The notes beneath the pieces were generated by a model. It was given only the letters and a program-made list of their open reading frames with translations, had not been told where the DNA came from and made no database searches. A program made the position numbers and the translations under genes. From Clostridiales bacterium (GTDB lineage: Bacteria > Bacillota > Clostridia > Oscillospirales > Acutalibacteraceae), in NCBI GenBank assembly GCA_019417145.1, contig DXVY01000043.1, forward strand, positions 3,417-9,784: 6,368 nucleotides of DNA. The letters are read 5' to 3'. How positions within the stretch are numbered: the stretch's first letter is position 1; every line of letters starts with the position of its first letter. Of this stretch, positions 1-4,266 are shown in pieces.

Positions 1-2
1 AT

Positions 3-1277
3 ATTAACGTATCCACCAAGGAAATTTACAGCCTTTGCGGAATCGAATTTTTTGCGTCTGTAACGGATTTGTCATGCAGCGACAACCTGTTGAGCGAGCT
101 GGATGTAAGCGGCAATACGGCTTTAACGTTTTTGGAATGCGAAAGCAATCAGTTGAGTAGACTGAATGTAAGCGGTTGCACCGCGTTGGAATATTTGGAA
201 TGCTGGGGCAACCAGTTGAGCAGGCTGGATGTGAGCGGCTGTACTGCGCTGGAGCATTTGGATTGTGCGGCTAACCAGCTGACGGAGCTGGATGTGAGCG
301 GCTGCACCGCGCTGGAGCATTTGGACTGCGGCGTGAATCAGTTGGGCAGGCTGGATGTAAGCGGGAATCCGGCTTTGTCGTATTTGAATTGCATGGATAA
401 CCAGCTGGATAAACTGGATGTAAGCGCTGTCCCGTCCTTGACCGACCTATCCTGTAGCATGAACCTGTTGACCGAGCTGGATATAAGCGGCAATCCTCTG
501 CTGACGTATTTGACCTGCTATAGCAACCGGTTGACCGGACTGGATGTAAGCGGCAATCCCGTATTGGCGAATTTGACATGCAGCGACAACCGGTTGACCA
601 AGCTGGATGTAAGCGGGCATACCGCTCTGACATATTTGAGCTGCCGCAGCAATCAACTGACCGATTTGAATGTGAACGGCTGTATCGCGCTGGAAGATTT
701 AGATTGCGGGGCAAATCAGTTAAGCGAACTGGATGTAAGCGGCTGTACCATACTGGCGCATTTGTATTGCAGCGACAACCGGTTAGATGCGTTGGATTTA
801 AGCGGTAATCCCGATCTGGAGCCCTATAGCTGTAACATTTCTCCCCAAACATTATACATCGAAGCCCAGCCGGCCGGCGACCGTTGGGAAGTGGATTTGT
901 TATCTCTCATCCCGGCAGAAATGCTGAACCGGGTGTCCACGGTCACCGACGGCACGTTGGTCCTGGGAACCGGAAAGGTGTATTTCGATACGGAACCCGC
1001 ATCCTTTTCCTATACCTTTGACACGGGCCGCGAAGGGATGTATATGATGGTAACGGTCACTACCGTATCGGAAGAAAGTCTCCCCGGCGATATAGACGGC
1101 AGCGACAGCGTGGATATAGCCGACGTAATGGAGACCTGTAAGATCATGGCCAGAGAGTCGGCGGGCACCGATCCCACGGCGAAGGAAATCCTCCGGGGGG
1201 ATTTGGATAAAGACGGGGAGATCACCATCGCGGATGTGATGGAGATATGCAAGATCCTGGCCCGGCAGACCGTATAG
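3..1277 (+). CDS. Secreted leucine-rich-repeat protein with C-terminal dockerin, 5' partial
   Basis: The reading frame is open to the window edge, so the visible 424 residues are the C-terminal part of a longer protein; the in-frame TTG at 69 is internal and not a start. Residues 30-281 (bases 90-845) form twelve 21-residue leucine-rich repeats, each built on LxxLDVSGN followed by LxC and NQ, with part of an earlier unit before them. Residues 282-361 are a beta-rich linker rich in T, V and Y. Residues 362-424 are a type I dockerin: two calcium-loop/helix segments starting D363-I-D and D400-L-D, each followed by IADVME and a CK-I motif. By family knowledge, dockerins dock exported proteins to cohesins on a scaffoldin or the cell surface, and LRR arrays bind proteins or glycans, so a role in adhesion or in an extracellular complex is inferred. 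The signal peptide would lie upstream of the window. A terminator at 1286 follows. The domain call is firm; the ligand is unknown. Confidence 0.9.
   Translation: MNVSTKEIYSLCGIEFFASVTDLSCSDNLLSELDVSGNTALTFLECESNQLSRLNVSGCTALEYLECWGNQLSRLDVSGCTALEHLDCAANQLTELDVSGCTALEHLDCGVNQLGRLDVSGNPALSYLNCMDNQLDKLDVSAVPSLTDLSCSMNLLTELDISGNPLLTYLTCYSNRLTGLDVSGNPVLANLTCSDNRLTKLDVSGHTALTYLSCRSNQLTDLNVNGCIALEDLDCGANQLSELDVSGCTILAHLYCSDNRLDALDLSGNPDLEPYSCNISPQTLYIEAQPAGDRWEVDLLSLIPAEMLNRVSTVTDGTLVLGTGKVYFDTEPASFSYTFDTGREGMYMMVTVTTVSEESLPGDIDGSDSVDIADVMETCKIMARESAGTDPTAKEILRGDLDKDGEITIADVMEICKILARQTV
90..845 (+). repeat. Twelve tandem 63-bp coding repeats (21-aa LRR units)
   Basis: The units begin at base 90 and recur every 63 bases without any indel; the twelfth unit (783-845) is degenerate at its end. 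At DNA level the core CTGGATGTAAGCGG or a near variant starts every unit. Position 17 of all twelve units is cysteine, and position 9 is cysteine in units 2, 3, 4, 10 and 11 but mostly asparagine elsewhere. Units 3 and 4 are almost identical in DNA, suggesting recent duplication inside the array. Confidence 0.9.
1086..1274 (+). other. Type I dockerin domain
   Basis: This segment encodes the duplicated calcium-binding module at the extreme C terminus of the LRR protein. The second loop has the expected liganding pattern D400, D402, D404, E406, T408, D411. The first loop reads D363, D365, S367, S369, D371, D374, with serine in place of the usual Asp/Asn at position 5 and Asp in place of the usual Gly at position 6, so it may bind calcium more weakly. 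Both helices share the pattern IADVME-CKI-AR. No cohesin or scaffoldin gene lies in this window. Confidence 0.85.
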
Positions 1278-1285
1278 ATAACGCT

Positions 1286-1329
1286 AAACCGGCGGGACGC
1301 CTCCGCTTAGAAGCGCCCTGCCGGTTTTT
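1286..1329 (+). terminator. Rho-independent terminator of the LRR-dockerin gene
   Basis: Nine bases after the stop codon, AAACCGGC (1286-1293) pairs with GCCGGTTT (1320-1327). The stem continues through GGG/CCC with one bulged base. The top contains its own small hairpin, CGCTT/AAGCG. A run of five T (1325-1329) closes the element. Confidence 0.85.
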
Positions 1330-1338
1330 GCCTGCCGC

Positions 1339-1374
1339 AAAAGAAAAGCCCGGCCGTCCCTTCGGACTGCCGGG
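1339..1374 (-). terminator. Rho-independent terminator of rpmB
   Basis: On the minus strand a stem CCCGGC/GCCGGG (outer arms 1349-1354 and 1369-1374) continues through one mismatch into GTCC/GGAC with a four-base loop. It is followed by the T-rich tract CTTTTCTTTT (1339-1348 read in reverse). It lies 35 bases past the rpmB stop and abuts the terminator of the convergent LRR gene. Confidence 0.8.
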
Positions 1375-1409
1375 TCATACGTTTCTCTTTGGAAAAATAC
1401 CGGATTCCA

Positions 1410-1598
1410 TTACACCGCGCGGGTGACCTTGCCGGAACGAAGGCAGCGGGTGCAGGCATTGATCCGACAGGGCGTGCCGTTCACGATTGCCTTGACGCGC
1501 TTGACGTTGGGCTTCCAGGTCCGGTTGGAGCGCCGGTGGGAATGGGAGACCTTAATGCCAAAAGAGACCTCTTTGCTGCAGATATCACACTTAGCCAT
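1410..1598 (-). CDS. rpmB: 50S ribosomal protein bL28
   Basis: The product is a 62-residue structural protein of the large ribosomal subunit. The sequence opens MAKCDICSKEVSFG, carries the conserved HSHRRSNRTWKPN block (residues 19-31) and ends in LRSGKVTRAV, all typical of bL28. Two CxxC pairs, C4-C7 and C49-C52, mark the zinc-ribbon (C+) form. The start at 1598 is preferred over an upstream in-frame ATG at 1667 because a perfect AAGGAGGT lies nine bases before it and because family members begin MAKC. The gene appears to be transcribed alone from the promoter at 1639-1667 and is convergent with the LRR gene. The Asp23/YloV genes often found beside rpmB in Bacilli are not present here. Confidence 0.97.
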   Translation of the reverse strand: MAKCDICSKEVSFGIKVSHSHRRSNRTWKPNVKRVKAIVNGTPCRINACTRCLRSGKVTRAV

Positions 1599-1606
1599 TT
1601 GTCTGC

Positions 1607-1614
1607 ACCTCCTT
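1607..1614 (-). promoter_or_regulatory. Ribosome binding site of rpmB
   Basis: AAGGAGGT on the minus strand, eight bases before the ATG at 1598. It fixes the 62-codon start and excludes the longer N-terminal extension. Confidence 0.9.
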
Positions 1615-1638
1615 CTGATGGTCGCAATAACAAATGAT

Positions 1639-1667
1639 ATAATACCAGAGATTTTGTCAGATTGCAA
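1639..1667 (-). promoter_or_regulatory. Sigma-A promoter of rpmB, extended -10
   Basis: On the minus strand TTGCAA (1667-1662) and TATTAT (1644-1639) are separated by exactly 17 bases, with TGG immediately before the -10 forming an extended -10. Transcription would begin near 1632, leaving a leader of about 33 bases that contains the ribosome site. Confidence 0.75.
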
Positions 1668-1781
1668 GTCCTTTTTTAAGGAAACGGAAATTTTTACGTA
1701 TGAGATAAAACCGTGGGCCGTCGGGGCGAATATTTATGCGCGAAAAAGGGCGTCCCCACCGAGCAAGAGGCGGATTGCGCC

Positions 1782-1811
1782 TTGAAGGAGCGGGTGGCGC
1801 GGTGCTATAAT
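1782..1811 (+). promoter_or_regulatory. Sigma-A promoter of the epimerase/HAD unit, extended -10
   Basis: TTGAAG (1782-1787), an 18-base spacer and a perfect TATAAT (1806-1811), preceded by TGC as an extended -10. The start of transcription would be near 1817, giving a leader of about 95 bases. Confidence 0.75.
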
Positions 1812-1829
1812 TATGATAAACTAAAAAAT

Positions 1830-1897
1830 GCCGCAGGTCAAGAGAGGACCTTTTTTATTGGAAAAGCTCTGCGGCCTGAACAGAGCCGCTGTGCGGC
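1830..1897 (+). promoter_or_regulatory. Candidate structured leader with competing hairpins upstream of the epimerase gene
   Basis: Several pairings overlap. AGGTC (1835-1839) pairs with GACCT (1847-1851) ahead of a run of T (1851-1856), a weak terminator-like hairpin. GCCGCAG (1830-1836) pairs perfectly with CTGCGGC (1869-1875). GCTCTG (1866-1871) pairs with CAGAGC (1881-1886). GCCGC (1885-1889) pairs with GCGGC (1893-1897) just before the ribosome site. The pairings exclude each other, which fits an attenuator or riboswitch-like element. I do not recognise a known riboswitch class, and no folding was computed. Confidence 0.4.
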
Positions 1898-1912
1898 GGA
1901 ATGGAGCGGGAT

Positions 1913-2788
1913 ATGATTACCAGTATCACCAACCATCAGATTTACGCCAGGATCGATACCATGGGCGGGCAGCTGGTCTCACTGCGCGACGTGCACGGGA
2001 CCGAATACCTTTGGCAGGGCGATCCATCCTATTGGAAGGGACAGGCTCCCATTCTTTTTCCCATCGTGGGCAGCCTGCGGGACGGCAGGACGGTAATCGG
2101 CGACAAGAGCTACGCCATGCCCCGGCACGGCCTGGCCCGTACCCGCTCTTTTGTCCGGGTGTCCGAGCGGAGCGACGGGGCGGTCTTCCGACTGCAGGCC
2201 GACGCGTCCACCAAGGAGAGCTATCCCTTTGACTTTTCCCTCACCGTGGCCTATGAGCTGGCCGGCGCCACCCTCTGCCAGATGTTTACCGTGGAGAACA
2301 AGGGAGAGGGGCAAATGCCCTTCCTGCTTGGACTGCATCCCGGCTTCAATGTTCCCTTGGACCAGGAGGAGGGCTTTGAGGATTACGTGATCGCCTTCCC
2401 GTTGGAGGAGGACTGTGATTCCCCTGTGCTGGACCCGGAGAGCGGCCTGGTCCTCACCGGGCGCCGCCGGCCGGTGCTGCGGGGAGAGCGGCTGCTTCCC
2501 CTGCGGCACGACCTGTTCCACGAGGACGCGCTGGTGTTGGAATCGCTGCGTTCCCGAAAGGCGTCGCTGTATTCTCTGGTCAGCGGACGCGGGGTGGAAA
2601 TCGCCTTCGAGGGCTTTGACTATTTCGGCATCTGGCAGCCGGAAGGTGCGCCCTTTGTCTGCCTGGAGCCGTGGACCGGCACCGCCACCTGCGATACGGA
2701 GGACGACCTGTTGGCCCACAAACGGGGCGCCCGGATCCTGGGACCGGGTGAGAGCGCGCAGTATTGCTGTAAAATAACGTTGTTGTAA
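1913..2788 (+). CDS. Aldose 1-epimerase family protein (LacX-type mutarotase)
   Basis: The 291-residue product belongs to the galactose-mutarotase-like family, LacX branch. These enzymes interconvert alpha and beta anomers of aldoses or sugar phosphates in the cytoplasm. Visible hallmarks are PILFPIVGSLRDG (residues 46-58), PRHGLAR (70-76, with H72 and R76), the catalytic histidine in GLHPGFNVP (H142) and the catalytic glutamate in CLEPWTGT (E252). The length matches the usual 280-300 residues. The ATG at 1913 is preferred over the in-frame ATG at 1901: GGAG (1903-1906) sits six bases before 1913, whereas 1901 has no properly spaced site, and family proteins begin close to this MIT start. The gene follows its own promoter and is 16 bases from the HAD gene, so they are probably co-transcribed. 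The exact sugar substrate cannot be read from the sequence. Confidence 0.9.
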   Translation: MITSITNHQIYARIDTMGGQLVSLRDVHGTEYLWQGDPSYWKGQAPILFPIVGSLRDGRTVIGDKSYAMPRHGLARTRSFVRVSERSDGAVFRLQADASTKESYPFDFSLTVAYELAGATLCQMFTVENKGEGQMPFLLGLHPGFNVPLDQEEGFEDYVIAFPLEEDCDSPVLDPESGLVLTGRRRPVLRGERLLPLRHDLFHEDALVLESLRSRKASLYSLVSGRGVEIAFEGFDYFGIWQPEGAPFVCLEPWTGTATCDTEDDLLAHKRGARILGPGESAQYCCKITLL

Positions 2789-2804
2789 GGTAAGGAGAAT
2801 CCCA

Positions 2805-3464
2805 ATGGACCAGTATAAAGCCGTATTGTTCGATCTGGACGGAACCCTGATCAATACCCTGGAGGACCTGGCCGCCGCTTCCAATTATGCGCTGGCCGCC
2901 TTTGGCTATCCCGCCCAGCCGGTGGAGAAATTTAAAATGTACGCGGGAAACGGCGTGGCCGTCATGCTGGAGCGGGCCATGCCGGCAGGGGAGGCCTCGC
3001 CGGAGCGGGTGGCCGCCCTCAAGGAAAAATTCCTATCCTATTACAGCGTCCATTACGCCGATAAGACCAGGGCTTATCCGGGTGTGCCGGCACTTTTGCA
3101 GGCGCTCAAGGACAGGGGATACAAACGGGCGGTGGTGACCAACAAGGTGGAGGAAATGGCCAAGGTCATCCTGGATAAGCTCTATCCCGACAGCTTTGAT
3201 CTCATTTTCGGCCAGCGGGACGGCGTGCCCGCCAAGCCCGATCCTACCCTTGCCCGCCTGGCCATGCAGGAACTGGGGGTATCGCCGACCGAATGCGTGT
3301 TTATGGGCGATTCGGGGGTAGATATCCAGACGGCGGTCAACAGCGGCGCTCTGCCGGTGGGCGTGTTGTGGGGCTTCCGGGAAAAAGAGGAGCTGGAAAG
3401 CAACGGGGCCAAGCGGATCATCGCCAGGGCGGATGAGCTGCTGGATATCCTGGAAGGCAGATAG
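2805..3464 (+). CDS. HAD-family hydrolase, phosphoglycolate phosphatase-like
   Basis: The 219-residue product is a subfamily IA haloacid-dehalogenase phosphatase with a helical cap. All four motifs are present: motif I DLDGT with nucleophile D10 and general acid D12, motif II VVTNK with T112, motif III K144 in AKPDP, and motif IV GDSGVD with D169 and D173 for magnesium. The cap lies at about residues 15-85. The organisation matches Gph-type phosphoglycolate phosphatases, but relatives include pyrophosphatase PpaX and sugar-phosphate phosphatases, so the substrate is open. AAGGAG (2792-2797) is seven bases before the ATG. The gene follows the epimerase stop by 16 bases, suggesting one mRNA and a shared role in sugar or sugar-phosphate housekeeping. 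No terminator is evident after it, so some read-through into the next unit is possible. Confidence 0.92.
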   Translation: MDQYKAVLFDLDGTLINTLEDLAAASNYALAAFGYPAQPVEKFKMYAGNGVAVMLERAMPAGEASPERVAALKEKFLSYYSVHYADKTRAYPGVPALLQALKDRGYKRAVVTNKVEEMAKVILDKLYPDSFDLIFGQRDGVPAKPDPTLARLAMQELGVSPTECVFMGDSGVDIQTAVNSGALPVGVLWGFREKEELESNGAKRIIARADELLDILEGR

Positions 3465-3488
3465 AAGCCTTGCGCGGGTTGGGATAGG

Positions 3489-3516
3489 GCCGGCTTGACT
3501 TTTTGGGGACGCCGGC
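3489..3516 (+). promoter_or_regulatory. Candidate operator: paired GCCGGC sites around the -35
   Basis: Two copies of the self-complementary hexamer GCCGGC occur at 3489-3494 and 3511-3516. They are 22 bases apart centre to centre, close to two helical turns, and bracket the -35 box. This fits a site for a dimeric repressor, possibly the XRE-cupin protein encoded just downstream. In GC-rich DNA chance is also possible. Confidence 0.35.
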
Positions 3517-3523
3517 GTATACT
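3495..3523 (+). promoter_or_regulatory. Sigma-A promoter of the XRE-cupin/acyl-CoA synthetase unit
   Basis: TTGACT (3495-3500), a 17-base spacer and TATACT (3518-3523), five of six consensus matches in each box. The transcript would start near 3530, leaving about 90 bases of leader. Palindromic GCCGGC copies lie directly before the -35 and inside the spacer. Confidence 0.85.
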
Positions 3524-3580
3524 GGTTCCAATCTGTCCCAGGGCAACACGGGGCCAACGCTCCGGGTAATCAGGAATATC

Positions 3581-3598
3581 GCCCCCGTCTGCGGGGGC
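3581..3598 (+). promoter_or_regulatory. GC-only hairpin in the leader of the regulator gene
   Basis: GCCCCCG (3581-3587), a TCTG loop and CGGGGGC (3592-3598) form a seven-pair all-GC stem followed by only three T. It sits just before the GGAAAGG ribosome-site region (3602-3608). The short T run makes it a poor terminator; a pause, stability or translation-control element is more likely. Confidence 0.5.
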
Positions 3599-3620
3599 TT
3601 TGGAAAGGTCGTGTATACAT

Positions 3621-4193
3621 ATGCAGCCCAATATTGCGGAGATAGCCGAACGCATTCGCGCGCTGCGGGAAATTATGGAGATTTCCCCAGAGGAAATGGG
3701 CCGGGTGACCGGCGTGGGTCTGGAGGAATACAAGGAGCTGGAATCCGGCAAAAAGGATTTTACCTTCACCTTTTTGTACAACTGCGCCGAACGGTTCGGC
3801 GTGGATTTGATCGAGATTGTAACGGGGGAGAATCCTCATTTGTCGGGCTATTGCCTGGTGCGCAAGGGAACGGGCCTGCCCATCAAACGCCGGCAGGGCT
3901 TTAAGTACGAGCACCTGGCCGCCACCTTCCGGGACAAGATATCCGAGCCCTTCCTGGTGACCGCGCCTTATATCGCCGAGGAGCAGGATAAACCCATCGC
4001 TCTATCGGTCCACGAGGGGCAGGAGTTTGATTATGTATTGAGCGGCAGCCTGAAATTCGTCCATGGCGACCGTACGGAGATCCTGCGGGCCGGGGACAGC
4101 GTTTACTATGATTCGGGCAAGGGCCACGGCATGATCGCCGTGGACGGGCAGGACTGCGTATTCATCAGCGTGGTCATGCGCAAGCCGGACTAG
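3621..4193 (+). CDS. XRE-family transcriptional regulator with C-terminal cupin sensor domain
   Basis: The 190-residue product has an N-terminal helix-turn-helix of the XRE/Cro type (residues about 5-67, with ALREIMEISPEEMG and the recognition region GVGLEEYKELESGKKD) and a C-terminal cupin_2 barrel (about 100-187). Cupin motif 1 is HEGQEF followed by SG (H131, E135, G142), and motif 2 is GDSVYYDSGKGHG (G158, H169). By family knowledge the barrel senses a small ligand or metal and the HTH binds DNA. ATG 3621 is chosen over the upstream in-frame TTG at 3600, which overlaps the GC-rich leader hairpin; GGAAAGG (3602-3608) lies twelve bases before 3621. The gene precedes the acyl-CoA synthetase gene by 73 bases and probably controls it and itself. 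The ligand is unknown. Confidence 0.92.
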   Translation: MQPNIAEIAERIRALREIMEISPEEMGRVTGVGLEEYKELESGKKDFTFTFLYNCAERFGVDLIEIVTGENPHLSGYCLVRKGTGLPIKRRQGFKYEHLAATFRDKISEPFLVTAPYIAEEQDKPIALSVHEGQEFDYVLSGSLKFVHGDRTEILRAGDSVYYDSGKGHGMIAVDGQDCVFISVVMRKPD

Positions 4194-4204
4194 TCTTGAA
4201 AACA

Positions 4205-4256
4205 GGCGGGGGCTTTCCGCCGGAAACAATAGCGGCCGCCGGCCCCGCCGGGCGGC
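4205..4256 (+). other. Two GC-rich hairpins between the regulator and synthetase genes
   Basis: GGCGG (4205-4209) pairs with CCGCC (4217-4221), and GCCGCC (4235-4240) pairs with GGCGGC (4251-4256). Neither is followed by a T run, so they are not typical terminators. The second ends four bases before the GGAGG of the synthetase gene, where it could mask or limit ribosome access or mark an mRNA-processing border. Confidence 0.4.
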
Positions 4257-4266
4257 AGATGGAGGC

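Larger units (their letters stand above)
1599..1912. other. Divergent intergenic region between rpmB and the epimerase gene
   Basis: No credible gene lies in these 314 bases. The left end holds the rpmB ribosome site and promoter (1607-1667). Bases 1668-1780 show nothing recognisable apart from an A/T-rich part and a weak palindrome-like stretch at 1727-1740. The right end holds a promoter (1782-1811) and a foldable leader (1817-1912) for the epimerase gene. Open frames here lack ribosome sites and run out of frame into the epimerase gene. Confidence 0.7.

Noticed and set aside
90..845. Regular repeats as a possible CRISPR array
   Set aside because: The 63-base period is fully coding in frame, units diverge gradually along their whole length, and there are no conserved repeats separated by unique spacers.
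271..852. Long minus-strand open frame opposite the LRR repeats
   Set aside because: It is the antisense of a 63-base repeat array, whose periodicity keeps one reverse frame free of stops. Its predicted protein is a repetitive Arg/Ser/Pro/Cys-rich string without ribosome site or family resemblance.
1727..1740. Palindrome-like CGAATATTTATGCG resembling an ArgR/AhrC half-site
   Set aside because: The dyad is imperfect, lies about 40 bases from the nearest promoter box, and no arginine genes are nearby.
1828..2232. Plus-strand ATG frame starting in the epimerase leader
   Set aside because: No ribosome site precedes the ATG, and the frame runs out of phase through the epimerase gene with Arg-rich shadow composition.
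1979..2884. 301-codon minus-strand open frame opposite the epimerase gene
   Set aside because: The plus strand encodes a complete aldose epimerase with catalytic residues. The reverse frame is a GC-driven shadow with no family features.
3182..3781. Minus-strand open frame spanning the HAD 3' end and regulator 5' end
   Set aside because: It crosses the strong plus-strand promoter and overlaps two well-supported genes; no ribosome site or domain resemblance.
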